Source of the DNA: Pilaira anomala
Lineage: Eukaryota > Mucoromycota > Mucoromycetes > Mucorales > Mucoraceae
Reading direction: 5' to 3'
DNA: 64,000 bases
Assembly (NCBI GenBank): GCA_025716855.1
Contig: JAIXMQ010000025.1
Span: 124,001 to 188,000, forward strand
The notes under the pieces were generated by a model. It was not told the origin of the DNA and searched no databases. It saw only the letters and a program-made list of their open reading frames with translations. How positions within the stretch are numbered: the first letter of the stretch is position 1; every line of letters starts with the position of its first letter. Position numbers and translations under genes: made by a program. This document shows positions 32,524 to 45,856 of this stretch, one piece after another.

Positions 32524-32606
32524 AGAAAGATATAAGGAAGAAAGGGAAAATAATTTTATTACATATAAGGAAAAATAAAGCGTGGCTGAGAGAGTATCTA
32601 TCACAT
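32524..32606 (+). repeat. Right inverted terminal repeat of DIRS
   Basis: Reverse complement of 27897-27979; extends outward to 32635 (...ACATTTTGA). Confidence 0.88.
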
Positions 32607-32635
32607 TTTTCGTCTTCATTTCACCAACATTTTGA

Positions 32636-32715
32636 GTTAGTTGAGTTGAATTATTGTATATAATAAAAATTAGTTGAGTTAAATTATTGTGTATACAAAT
32701 AGGTTAAGTTGACCC
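32636..32715 (+). repeat. Minisatellite, right of DIRS
   Basis: Units of GTTGAGTTGAATTATTGTAT and GGTTAAGTTGACC continue the repeat array seen left of the DIRS element, showing the element sits inside the array. Confidence 0.65.
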
Positions 32716-33623
32716 TATAAGTATAACTTTTCTGAAATAGCTAAATGATTTACAGATCGCGCTAAGCAAATTGTTTATTACCAATGATGGAATTCAAAAT
32801 TACTGTAAAAGTTATTAGTTTTTTAATCCAGTTTGTTGGTTATTTTTTTTTTTTACATGTTTGGGATCCGAGAATTGGGTTTAGTCTAGTTATGTTAATA
32901 AAGATGGTCTCAGCTCAAGGTTTAATCTCCGGTGTAACATAACTCTGCTATACTATTGGCTGGAGTTGCTCCGATATTGGCTTCGTAATCCGAAATTGAC
33001 TGGACATTGGGCGGCTTGCCCTACTATTAAGTTGATATTTCGTGAGAAAATTCTGAAATTTTTTTCTAGCAAACATAAACTTTCCTATTCATAGATCTCT
33101 TTTGAATGCTTTATTTAATGGAAGTATGATTATTCCGGTTGATTTATTTAATTTTTTTGGTAGTGAATTCCCATTTTTTTAAAAAAAAATTCTTAGAGCT
33201 TAAAATATATGATTTAAAAATAGATGCACTGTAACATAATTAGTATTTATTTTATACATAAAGAAGAAAAAACCACTGAAGATATTGGAAGGTATCCTAC
33301 CAAAAGTGCGTTTATGATCCTAATAAAATGAGTGTATATAACACTAGATTAGTGAATATTCATACTGATTTAATTGGTATTAAAATACTCAGTTGGTGAA
33401 TCCATAAGCTCACATCCACCAATTATCACAGCTAAGCGTAGGGAAGTTATCATACTAATTTTACCTTAGATTGGTGGGAAAACTAGCATAGAATCATACA
33501 TAGTGTTGGTAAAAACCATACCCAATCCTACGACATTAGGCGAAAAGGTATATTTTTATTCATTACAAAAATAACGAGAATGTTTTTAACGAACCATATT
33601 CAACTTGTAGAACTTTTTTTCAG
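32716..33623. other. Non-coding, DIRS to Harbinger relic
   Basis: AT-rich; nothing recognised. A pyrimidine run and CAG at 33613-33623 looks like the acceptor of the intron before the transposase exon; the upstream exon was not identified. Confidence 0.4.
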
Positions 33624-33994
33624 CTCAGGAAGCGGTAAGAAAAGATTTCGAGCGTGCCTTTGGCGTTTTACAAGGAAGATTTAAGATATTGACGGCTCCA
33701 GCCAAATTGTGGGATGAAAGACAGCTGAAAAATGTCATGCTTGCTTGTGTTATTATTCATAACATGATAGTAGAAGATGAGAGAGATGTAGAGGGACTTG
33801 AAATTTTGTTTGAATCTGAATGTACAATTGATGATTCAAACATTAACTCTGGTAGAAGCTCTTATGCAACTGAAAACGAGCTGTACTTTCAAGCCTTTCA
33901 TAAAAGAGACAGCGCAATGAGAGATGCCAGCAAACATCAAATGCTTCGTGATGATCTTGTTAGCCATCTGTGGATGCGTCAATCCTACCATTAA
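33624..33994 (+). pseudogene. PIF/Harbinger transposase, 3' exon only
   Basis: Opens after a splice-acceptor-like TTTTTTTCAG. It encodes VRKDFERAFGVLQGRFKIL, then AKLWDERQL and VMLACVIIHNMIVEDERD. These are the C-terminal landmarks of the DDE_Tnp_4 transposase fold of PIF/Harbinger elements, including the VERAFGxLQ block with the last catalytic Glu. The first two catalytic Asp regions are not present upstream, so the gene is truncated. It lies tail to tail with the Myb/NAM-like partner gene. Confidence 0.82.
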
Positions 33995-34111
33995 TAATAA
34001 TAATATATATATATATATATATATAAAATAAAAATATACATATATAAATATATATATTTTCTAACATTTTTTTCTCTTTTTATTTTATTTTTTAATTAGA
34101 AAAATATCTAT

Positions 34112-35292
34112 CTATAATTCATTATCATCATCATTCTCCTCCAAATCAACAACTTCGGCATCGCCTTCCAAAACAACAACTTCAGGATCTTCTCCCAAAA
34201 CAACAATCTCTCGCTCTTCACTTTCAGCCTCTTCTACAGTAGGCTGCTGTTCTTCATCTTTGCTTTCACCTTCCTCTTCCACCAAAGTTTCCTCTTCTTC
34301 TTCAACATCACCAGTAATATCTGCGATAGATTCTTTATTAAGCCTATCGCATGCATCTTTTTTATGCTTACGCAACGTACGAAGGATATATGGATCAGTT
34401 TCTCCTGAAGTACTAATGCTTAACATCTTCATGTCGAAAAAGCGACGCACCTGCTTTGCCTTCATAGCAGCCTTTCTCTTTTTTACTGCCTCTGCTTCTG
34501 CCTCTGCTTTCATCTTGCCATCCAAATAGTGACCGAACTTTTCCTAGAAGCTGTCCATATTTCTTTTCTCGACCCTTTTATCTTCTTTAAGCTTTCTACG
34601 GCCATTCTCGGGGCGAGCAGGATGAGCAGCATCATCAGTCGAAGAAGAACCGCTTCCCTCAGGAGCTTGATGGTTAGAATAAACAACCAAGTCCTCAGAT
34701 TCATTCTTTTTTATCTCGCGAGGATACCACTTAGGATGCTTTACCATGATCTCATAGCAATGCTCAAGGGTAAATTTTCACCTACGGTTTCTTTTCCCTT
34801 CTTGGTAGGAGCAGAAACAGTGTTACCGTTCTCCAATTCCACAATACGTTTGCGATACAATTGCTTAGCCAATGCTATCTATAAGGAATGGTGGTTTTGT
34901 TAATACATTACCCATTTTTATGTACTTCATTAATAAAACATACTTTATCTTTGGGAACATATCCGCTTCCTAACTGGATGGATGCGGTATCAAGGCATCC
35001 GACGTATTTTGACACCTTTCTGTTGATGATACCCCAACAATTTTTCAAGGAACCGCAATCACGGACATCATCAGGACCATTTCCCATGTTGAAAATGTCA
35101 GCTAATGCTTCTCCAAAAAGCGGCTCCGTCTTGGTTGTTTCCTCTATCTCCATCTTCGCTTATGCGTATGTAAGAGTTAACAAATTTGATATCTTCAGAT
35201 TGGCGGAAGTTCTTCTTGCCGGTTTTTCCTGACTGGGAGCTTTCAGCATTATTGATGGGTGTAGAAGATGATTGTTCAGTAGGAGTACTCAT
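34112..35292 (-). pseudogene. Myb/SANT-like Harbinger partner protein, decayed
   Basis: The minus-strand frame begins at 35292 with KKNFRQSEDIKFVNSYIRIS and NNQDGAAFW, the trihelix/SANT-like start typical of the second gene of PIF/Harbinger elements. It continues through FTLEHCYEIMVKHPKWYP and a Lys/Glu-rich helical tail (DGKMKAEAEAEAVKKRKAAM) to 34112. A frame change near 35100 (possibly an intron at 34913), a frameshift near 34775 and an in-frame TAG at 34544-34546 break it. In live elements this protein helps the transposase bind and enter the nucleus. Here it is a relic, though part of the breaks could be missed introns. Confidence 0.75.
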
Positions 35293-37911
35293 TTGTAATA
35301 TATTTGGAAACGAAGTAAAGAAGATTTAACAATGATTAGCTATTTTACATTACTTTTATTGCAGAGTTTAATTTTTTTTTTAATTAATTAATTTTATTCA
35401 TAAATCTTTCTAAAAACCGACGGTTGGGAGACCCTCTAATTTAACACGGTTGTACAATAAATTTGAGTTGTAAATTTTTTTTTAAAACCTAAAAACTAAA
35501 ATCTCGGCTGGGGATGCTCTAAGGTTTTTATGGGTTTTTACCGGTCTCTCTTACGCATTACTACGATCAATTTTATTTTCTTTATTTTCTACATAATTTA
35601 TTAGTCCTTGTACCGTAGTTAAACTTCTATGTATCTGGTGGGGGGTAATGTTGTGAACGAGCACATTATATTCTCATATAATTACACATGCTCTAATATC
35701 CTTCACTACTTTACGATACTATAAGTTTATTCACACTACAATAATTATCTAATTGGCTAATATATAAATCACATCATTGTCTCTATGATCAACAAGCCTC
35801 TTTTATAATTATCAGGTACAGCAACCAGTTATAATACTTGGGGACCTTTTATCTTATTTTCAGCAACATGTTTATTGTAATAGATCATTGATCATGGCTA
35901 TGTTTCACAATTCATGCTTCGCTTGTTTAACTTCTATTTACTATATATAACCAAACACTTTTTGTACCTTTTAATAAAGTTTAGTTTATTTTTGCAGTCT
36001 GATTTATTTAACTTTGTTATATATTTTTTATTGCTTTTATTTCCGTTTGTTCTATCACTATAATAGCTCGAACATTTCATAGTCAACTCTTTTGCTTTTG
36101 AATAAATACATTTTACTTTATTTTATTGTTTGATCTTGGTTTTTTATCAGTGACCATATTTGAGGTCAATTTGTAATGCATTCGAATATAAAATATTTAT
36201 TTTGGTTCACGATATTGATAATAATAATTTACAATGTTAAACATTAATATTATTATGAAGATGTGGCAGGCTTTTATTATGGTAAAAAATAAATAATAAA
36301 CTGATATTGTTGTTTCAATATTGTTAGTTATGTCCGTCGCGGATACTGATAATCCGGGGAGTTAAGATATCACACAAGCTTTAAATAAGATGATAGTATT
36401 TTGTGAATGATATTTAAAAATGTATAATGGATGACATATAGAAAAATATAGTGAATGATATCTTATAGTTTGCATGATACAAATTACACTTGGTTTATTA
36501 TTGATTTGCTCCAAACAGACCTACAGTGCGATAACTCCATTGATGTTTTAGTTGACCAAACTACATAAATTTTGTAATACATATTCTATATTAATTGGTG
36601 TTCTAATTGTTGAAGAGATAGTGCATCTGCGACATTAAATATAGTGGTGACATAACCTATCCTTATTCATGTAATTTTTTATCCAAATCTTTTTTGTGTT
36701 GAATCAAGTAGTCGTTGAGACCTTACACCATCAGAATAATCCATGCAGGAAACAGCAGTGGTTGAATTGTTGCAATAATTTTGTAATAGTTAATTTACCT
36801 TGATGTCACATAATAGCTCTTCGGTCAGATACAAATATATACACAGTACTTTATCTTCAAAAAATGAATATCGATTAAAATTTAATGAATACTAAATAAA
36901 TATAAAAAAACTCAGCTTTACCATTTAGCTAGAGTTGCTGATTGATTGCATGAATGATAATAATTCCACGGCATGATGATGTACTTTATACATTTTTACG
37001 ATATTCTTATATATTATCTAATTTCCATCTTGACTACTTTTACAATAAAAAGTATATTTCATGGTATTCGCGTAACCTAATTATGCTTATAAGCAATATG
37101 TTAATAATTGGCAAGTTTTACAAATGTTGCCTTTTCTCTGTTTCAAAGGAATAAATAAAATATATGTAAACGAAGCATCTTCCCGATCAATGGAATGTCT
37201 ATTAAAAAAAGCTATATATATAACTATATGATGTAACTAATCTCATACTCTCGTTCTTTTTTAATAGTTACATATTATAAAACAACAAATTATGCGCCAA
37301 TAAGATTTTCGATCGAACTGCTTTTTCATAACAAAGCGTTTCAAGTTTTAAAAAAAAAGAAGGGCAAAATTAATATACTTCATATATCAACAATACATAC
37401 TTTGGGTAATACTAATTTCTATAATTCGGTTATCCCAAGTAAAACGTGAAAGGGTATAAAACTTACATCATAAATTCTCTGCATTGACAGCCGTCAATAA
37501 GTTTCAACATAAAGTGTCATGTTACACCTTGTGTATCCCTTCTGGTATCGACTCCGAAACATACTCATAAGATAAACAAGCAAATAATACAGTTTCTCGG
37601 TGCATATGCAAGCTATATACGACCCAAAAACACATGTAATAAGAGACAAAGTTAAATTTTATTATTACATTTGTGTCAACAAAACAACTCATTTTTTTTT
37701 TACCAAATGGTAATCCGTGCTTTTTTTTTTTACTCGGGAACGTCAAAGAAAAGCCAACTTTTTATTTTGAATAGATATGATTGGCTGAAAAACTAAAATA
37801 TTCATAAATTGTACCTTGTACGAAAACCATTATATTTTGATGTCCACAATTCGATTTTTATTTACGTTTTTCTTTTCTCTTCATCTCATCTTTTTTTTTA
37901 CATAATCTAAA
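35293..37911. other. Long AT-rich intergenic region
   Basis: 2.6 kb without a credible gene or a recognised repeat on either strand. The last few hundred bases are the promoter of the thiolase gene (T tracts at about 37883-37899). Confidence 0.55.
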
Positions 37912-39511
<1,600 letters not shown>

Positions 39512-39680
39512 ATAGAATCATAAGTTCGACCTAACTTTTCTTAAAAACAAAAGAGGGGCATAATTCATTTACATATCCAAGTTTATAATGTTTAAACTTA
39601 AAAAAAAAGAGTCAACAATACAAGATTAATAAAAAAAACAGGGTTTCTTTTTTTTTAGAAGAAATACCTATTGTAAAAAG

Positions 39681-39712
<32 letters not shown>

Positions 39713-41617
39713 GAGGTATTTATATATGGAAGTGTGGCTTCGTTAATTTGGATTTTATATTATCGGTTGATAAGATATTAGAGGGCTTTATTATATGACA
39801 ATGTTCTGTACAAATATGAAAGAAATTGCAAAATACACTTGCCCGTCCTTAGATATCTCTTATATTATTACTTTGATTTTCTGAACACCCTAATTAACTC
39901 ACACCTTTTATTTTATAGATATGCAAGAGGAAATTTACGTATGTATAGTTATTATAATTAACGAAAAAGAGCTTTTTAAAAACATATATTTTTTTCTGGT
40001 TTGGAGAAGTGATGATTTGAATGGTTGAAAAAATATTCCAGAAACAAAAACAAAAATCAGTCCAATAAAGTCCCTCGATATTATGTAACTATTTTATTAT
40101 ACAATTCGATATTCAAACAATGCAAAATTAGAAGGCGTATCTGTCTGATTAATTATATTTATATATGTACTTACATGTAGAAAATATATTTACTCTAACA
40201 AAAACCGTAACTTTGCTTTTTTGCGATAAATCTTAATTTTTGTTATTATTTTACGTTGATTTTTATACCATTAGAAATAGCACAGAATTCTATCAAAAGC
40301 CCAATGTCTAAAACTTTTTTAATGTTAAGATATATCCGTATTTTTGATTTTTGAGAAAATCCAAAGGCCAATTTTTTCTCTCTGGTAGACGGAGTTAAAA
40401 AGCAATTTTAAGCCCTGGTGGCTGTTTTTTCTTACGATATCCGTCATTTTTGCTAAACAGGTAAATCAGGCATAAGCGTCAACTTCATATATGTATACTT
40501 TTCATGTACAATGTTGTCACTGCTTCAAAACAAATATATGTGCCTTCTTTTTTAAAGGGTAGACGATAAGACACTTGCTACTTTTTTTTTTTTTTACGTC
40601 TAACTAGACCTCCATGATATACCTGTTTCATTCACTTGACAGGATTATCTTTAACTAGTCTTTACTTGCTCATAGTGCCATCATGTTGTACCTGAATAGA
40701 TAAAAAAAAACAAACATAATAGTTTTTAACTTTTCACAACTAATAGCCTCTACACATCATATCGGGCTTCTTTTCTTCTTTCTCCAATGAAGCAATTTGT
40801 TTTTGATAAATAATTGTCAACTGATTAAAACGAATAAATTATTTTAAGCCTACTTATAAACTACTTTCTTCCAAACGGTATTTACAATATCTTTTTTATA
40901 TCCTCTATGCTAAAAGTTGACAGTTTTAATGCTATTGATCTAACTAATTTAATCGTTTCATTTATTTAAATTCAATTTCGATAAATCACCTTTAAAGCTT
41001 TTTATAAGATTTCCTAATTCGAAAGTTTAAAAAAAAATGTTCTATTTATATATTTCTGCGAAATTAAAAAATGATCTTTCTGTGTAAATATACACTGTTC
41101 TAGTTCTAATGTCCTGGACAGAGACGACAAGGCTTAATAAAATTTGTTACTTATAAAAACATTATGTATTTATTCTAAAGTTCTAAACAACATATAGAAA
41201 ATCTCGATAATAAAGAAGTATGCCATCCAATTCCTATAGAGTATTTAAAACATCAATCTATAACCTTTTCTCAGTGCTTTTTTTTTAATGACATTAAGCA
41301 AAAGAATACATGTACATAGTTAATATTTTATTCATAAACATGTGATATAAGTTTAGAGTGAAATCAGGAACATGTAAAATATTATGAATCCGCACAGCAA
41401 ACTTTATGGGCTTGGCAAAAAAACATTGTTTGTTTACCTACTTAAACTTATTTTTAAACTTATTTCAGAATCTCATTCTTTTATATATAGCCTTTTCTTT
41501 TTTCCCCTCCCTCTCTCTCTTTCCTTTTTGTTCTTTTTCTTTTACTAAATATAACATCAATTTTTTTTTCTTTCTGTAATATATAAATACCCAAAAACCT
41601 TAGTGCACGTAAAAAAT
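39512..41617. other. Intergenic region
   Basis: AT-rich, with A runs at 39683-39709 and a CT-rich stretch (41506-41526) shortly before the next gene. No gene or repeat recognised. Confidence 0.55.
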
Positions 41618-42643
41618 ATGCTTGGACAAGAAGCTAGCGCATGTCTGGCATATACAATTTTATTTAGTTTGTTTTCTATTGCACTTATTGGACAATCATT
41701 TTCTCATTGGCATTTAACACCATTTGCAGTATATTCAGTTTGTATCGCGAGTGGCAGTCTTTATGTGTTATTAGCACCCAATTTTATTTCAGAAGAACGA
41801 CCATGGCAATACCAAGAGCCTATCTTAAACCAATTTCCAGTCTATTCCATTTTGATATTTGCAGGTATGGTCGACTGGCAATTTGTTTATATTCGATTTA
41901 TTGCAAACACTTTAAAAAACCATAGACGATGGGGAAGTTTACATCCAGTCATTATCACCGAAAAAGGTGATGCGACCAGTGGTGGTCTATTAGATTATTC
42001 AAATTATCATTCAAATGATCACATCTTACAATCCACCCTCGATCATCCTCATGCTTCACGTTCTTCTTTTTTATTCAATTCTTGGACAATTTGGTTTTAT
42101 ATTTCAGCCATTATTATTTATCTTCTTGTGATACTAGCTTTTATGATTTGCAAAGTCTTGATTTCGGATCCAGATATAGAATCAAGGATTTCAGCCATTC
42201 TCATCACTATCATGACTTTTCCAACTATATTAAATACAATGGCTGTCATTTATACAGGTAGCAAGTGTCATTCGAAACTAGTCTCTAGAATTATGGGCCA
42301 AAATAGACAGGATGCTACCATTCTATTCTTAATGCCTATCTTATTCACCTTTGTCATGTCGAGTACAACCACAATGGCTTGGATGGCCTACACAAGGCCT
42401 GACCGAGCCATTAAACCATTTGATGATAACCTGACCGACTGGATCCTCTTCAAGGCATTCATGATCTACCTTCCTCTCTCTATCTTACTTATTTGCTGCT
42501 TACTGAAAAGAAAATCCTATACAACCTTAACTGAAGATGAAGATAACAGTCTATCAAAACGACCTGTCGCAAGAAAGACATCTCTTAATACATTAAACGA
42601 TAGATCCTCTCATTTTGTAACAGAAAGACTTTTAAAGCCTTGA
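41618..42643 (+). CDS. Multi-pass membrane protein of unknown function
   Basis: Single-exon frame of 341 residues from the ATG at 41618 (MLGQEASACLAYTILF); the frame is open slightly upstream but without an earlier ATG. About seven hydrophobic segments are visible: residues 8-25, 35-52, 75-90, 150-170, 185-205, 230-250 and 270-290. A hydrophilic loop of some 55 residues (His/Asn/Ser-rich) separates helices 3 and 4, and a cytosolic-looking Ser/Thr/Lys-rich tail follows the last. No signature motif is recognised. It could be a transporter or receptor-like protein; no function is assigned. Confidence 0.75.
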   Translation: MLGQEASACLAYTILFSLFSIALIGQSFSHWHLTPFAVYSVCIASGSLYVLLAPNFISEERPWQYQEPILNQFPVYSILIFAGMVDWQFVYIRFIANTLKNHRRWGSLHPVIITEKGDATSGGLLDYSNYHSNDHILQSTLDHPHASRSSFLFNSWTIWFYISAIIIYLLVILAFMICKVLISDPDIESRISAILITIMTFPTILNTMAVIYTGSKCHSKLVSRIMGQNRQDATILFLMPILFTFVMSSTTTMAWMAYTRPDRAIKPFDDNLTDWILFKAFMIYLPLSILLICCLLKRKSYTTLTEDEDNSLSKRPVARKTSLNTLNDRSSHFVTERLLKP

Positions 42644-42823
42644 GCTAATCATCATTCCTTTATTGGACTGTTAAACATGAATTGTATAAATAAAACCTAT
42701 TTAAAGTAGCATGAAAAATAAAGAAGTTAAAAATCAAGCTCATTTGTTGAAACATTTTTTTTTTTTTTAAAAAAAAAAAAAAGGGATATAAATACATACC
42801 TTTTTTATTTATTTATTTCTATA

Positions 42824-43972
42824 ATGGTTGCGCCCATGGACATTACCTTTCTTGGCACAGGAAGTGCTCAGCCAAGTGCTACTAGAAACCATCAAGCCAT
42901 CGCTCTCAGATTAGATGGCGATATTTGGTTATTCGATTGTGGAGAAGCCACTCAACACCAGTTTCAAAAGAGCAACTTAAAAATGGGAAAAATCACTCGC
43001 GTCTTTATTACTCATATGCATGGTGATCATTGCTTTGGTTTAGCTCCATTACTATGTAGCATGACAGATAATCTCAACCCTGCAAACGCTATTCCAGACA
43101 CTCCTCAAACACCTATCGACATTTACGGCCCAACACCTATTCGTACGTGGCTTCGAACCACTTTGAAATCGACTTACTCTAACCTAGGTCAGCCCTACCG
43201 TGTCCATGAACTTCTTTTACCTAATGATCCTATCGATCTCAACCAAGATCTTCATCCAAACGAATTACCTGGAGAAAATATACCACTCATAGACGGTGCT
43301 TTTACTTTACCTTTATTTAGCTCTGGCGAAAAGGGATATCGAGTTCAAGCAGCTCCTATCGAACATTCAATTCCTTCTTTAGGTTTTGTGATTCGAGAAC
43401 CAGACTGGCCTGGTAAAGTCAATGGTTTGATCCCATTAATAAAAAAGAATACGACTGAATTAAAGAAACTTGGTATCACAAATCCAATGACTTTATTAGG
43501 CCAAATACAACGTACAAATCAACCTTATACATTGCCCGATGGTCAGATCTTGACTCCACCCCCATTACGTCCTGGTCGCGAGGTCGTGATTTTGGGTGAT
43601 ACTAAAGACCCCTCAACCATCTTACCTATCGCACATCAACCTACTCTTTTAGTGCATGAAGCCACAAACGCACTGACCCGACTGGACATAAAAGAAGGTT
43701 CTACACCACCTACATTAGATGAAATCGAGACACGTACAAAGGACCATGGTCATTCTACTCCTCAAATGGCCGCTGCCTTTGCTAAAAAATTACAATGTCA
43801 AAAACTTATCCTAACTCATTTTAGCGCAAGGTATCGTGGTGATGAAGAACAAGAATCGTTAGAGATTATGGAAGAAATTCGTAAATTAGCAATTGATGTT
43901 TTTGATAAAAACAGAAGTGAGGATATTTATTGTGCGAGAGATTTATGGTCGTATGAAATCAAAATGTTATAA
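42824..43972 (+). CDS. tRNase Z, short (ELAC1-like) form
   Basis: Single exon, 382 residues. Near the start it has the MDITFLGTGSAQP beta-strand/turn and RNHQA, then the zinc-binding metallo-beta-lactamase motif THMHGDH (H64, H66, D68, H69). Further ligand candidates are in AAPIEHS, VILGDTK and VHEAT-HGHST. It removes 3' trailers from pre-tRNAs so CCA can be added. At this length it is the short RNase Z type rather than the roughly 800-residue long form typical of ascomycetes and yeasts. Two in-frame ATGs (42824 and 42836) are possible starts; homologues usually begin near MDITFLG. The stop overlaps the end of the convergent gene by 6 bp. Confidence 0.93.
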   Translation: MVAPMDITFLGTGSAQPSATRNHQAIALRLDGDIWLFDCGEATQHQFQKSNLKMGKITRVFITHMHGDHCFGLAPLLCSMTDNLNPANAIPDTPQTPIDIYGPTPIRTWLRTTLKSTYSNLGQPYRVHELLLPNDPIDLNQDLHPNELPGENIPLIDGAFTLPLFSSGEKGYRVQAAPIEHSIPSLGFVIREPDWPGKVNGLIPLIKKNTTELKKLGITNPMTLLGQIQRTNQPYTLPDGQILTPPPLRPGREVVILGDTKDPSTILPIAHQPTLLVHEATNALTRLDIKEGSTPPTLDEIETRTKDHGHSTPQMAAAFAKKLQCQKLILTHFSARYRGDEEQESLEIMEEIRKLAIDVFDKNRSEDIYCARDLWSYEIKML

Positions 43973-45856
43973 ACTATTACATTCTCTTGCTAAATGGCCC
44001 ACCTTTTTTTTTTTAAAAAAAAAAAAAAAAGTTAATAAATTTAAAACACACATGTTTATCCATATATATTTTACCTTGTTGCATTTGTAGCATGTCATAG
44101 GTTGATGAGGTTCTCTTCTATTATATGCTTGACTTTTATTTCTTCTAAAACTATCAAATTCATCTGACGCGTTACCTAAACCTAAATATTTATTTTCAGG
44201 CGCTAATGCTGGTGGACCTAAATCTCTATGATGATTTCTATTATGATGGTTGTTGGAATGATAACTAGGTTGAAAAGATGAATATCCAGCAGAGGATTGA
44301 AAGTGATTATTACTAGATGAATAATTCGACTGATATTTAGACATTGGAGGAGGTGGTGGAGGTGGAGGCGAAGGACTATAACGCGATGGTCTATATCTTT
44401 CCCGTGAACGACTTGTGACAGGAGAAGATCTACGCGGCGATCTACCTCTAGTAGGAGATCTTCTGTTAATTGGGCTTTTACGTCCTACAGGTGAATGCCG
44501 TCTTGGTGGTGGGCTACGACTTCTACTATAACTACGACGACGACCAGGACTATTATGACGTCGTTCATATCTATATGCATCTCTACTATATGATCTTCCC
44601 CTGCCTTCATGTTGTCGTTGTCGTTGTTTTTCTTGCTCAATACGCATCTTTTCTCCCCTTTTCTGTACCATAGATTCAAAATATGAATCAAGATACCCCT
44701 TTTCCCATCCTTGTGCATCTGTATCACTCTCTACTTTACCCTCTAATATGAAATCTTCTTGTCTATCTAATCCTTTGTAAAAGTCGTCAATCGCATTTAA
44801 TAGTTCTTTTGAAGGCGCTGGGCGTGGAAAAGGAAATTTAAGTTGGTTAGGATCAATTGGTTTATAATCTTCTGTCTAAAATAAATATTAATTTAATTTT
44901 CTCTTTTAATCAGTATTTATTTGGTGTTTTCATTGTTTTTACCTTGGCAAGCATCATTAATCCAGCAGGTAAATCAAAATAATTTCTAGGTGGTTGTTGT
45001 GATTGTTGCTGTTGAGGTTGAATAGGAGGTGGTGGAGGTGGAGGTTGTTGTATAACTGGAGGAGGAGGAGAGGGAGGAGATGATGATGATAAATGTTGGG
45101 TTGGGTTGGATGTTTTTACATGTTGTGGAGGTAATTTATAGTGATAATCAAGGCGATCTAGTGGTATTTGTCCTGTTACAACTTGTCGAATATGCTGAAT
45201 GGTACTTGAATCAATAATATTTTGATCTGCCCAAAATGAGATCACCTAAAATACAATGTCAGTGACTTGATCTGTTTAAAAACTACAATTAACTTACTTT
45301 AATCACTTTGGCTTTGTATTCTGCAGACTCGGCAGCTTCATAGGCTAATTTCAAAAGAGGTGCTAACAAAGGCAGCATGGCATCTCGCATCCAAGTTAAC
45401 TGCTTTCTTGTACTACATTACATAAGTTAGTCTTTTGTGAAGAGCTTTGTCTTGAATATATATATATATATTACGTATGAAACAAGATATCGTTGACTAA
45501 ATAGATCATATGAATTCTTTCTTCTTGTCCTTTTCGAAAACTGGATAATGAATAAATATATTCCAATAGTATAGAGGCATGAGCAGGTGAATGACAGTGT
45601 TCAAACACCCATATTTTACCCGTCTAATTAATAAAGTAAGTTTCCGTTTTTTTTATATATATATATTGTTTTCTCTATTTACTTCAATATTGGCTTTTGA
45701 ACATTCATGCATAATCATATGAAGAATAACACGAAAGTCTTCAAGGTTTTTTTTAGTCAAGTCTTTTGAAGTACCATCCAACATGATTTGACAAAGCCTT
45801 TGAAAGCAAGCAGTCGGTGAATTATTATCCATTTCAAAAAAAGATCTTGAACTCAT
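43967..45856 (-). CDS. CHERP-like CID/SR protein with split zinc knuckle
   Basis: Six minus-strand exons (45856-45683, 45623-45475, 45412-45298, 45245-44943, 44875-44075, 44002-43967) give 525 residues in consistent phase. Residues 1-165 form a CTD-interaction (CID) domain (LCQIMLDGTSKDLTKKNLED, IHMIYLVNDILFHT, KVIKVISFWADQNI). A Pro/Gln region is followed by FDLPAGLM and EDYKPIDPNQLKFPFPRPAPS, the block that matches animal CHERP, an snRNP-associated splicing factor. An Arg-Ser domain and poly-Pro come next, and the end is a CCHC knuckle (CYKCNK/VGHLAREC) divided by the last intron. Likely a nuclear pre-mRNA processing factor. The N-terminal SURP domain of animal CHERP is not visible. Confidence 0.85.

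Larger units (their letters stand above)
27848..32635 (+). mobile_element. DIRS-type tyrosine-recombinase retrotransposon
   Basis: A 4.8-kb element with gag, RT/RNase H and tyrosine recombinase genes in order, all intact. Termini: inverted repeats of about 83 bp at 27897-27979 and 32524-32606, with extra outer sequence on each side (27848-27896 and 32607-32635). The internal complementary region at 32286-32383 is the reverse complement of both outer ends joined together, the defining DIRS arrangement that allows a circular intermediate. No target-site duplication is expected. Prt1 of Phycomyces is a known fungal relative. It appears complete and possibly active. Confidence 0.92.

Noticed and set aside
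34260..34903. Plus-strand frames opposite the Harbinger partner gene
   Set aside because: Shadows; the minus strand carries the recognisable Myb/SANT-like and helical segments.
44485..44727. Frames overlapping the SR domain of the CHERP-like gene
   Set aside because: Alternate-frame shadows of Arg/Ser repeats.
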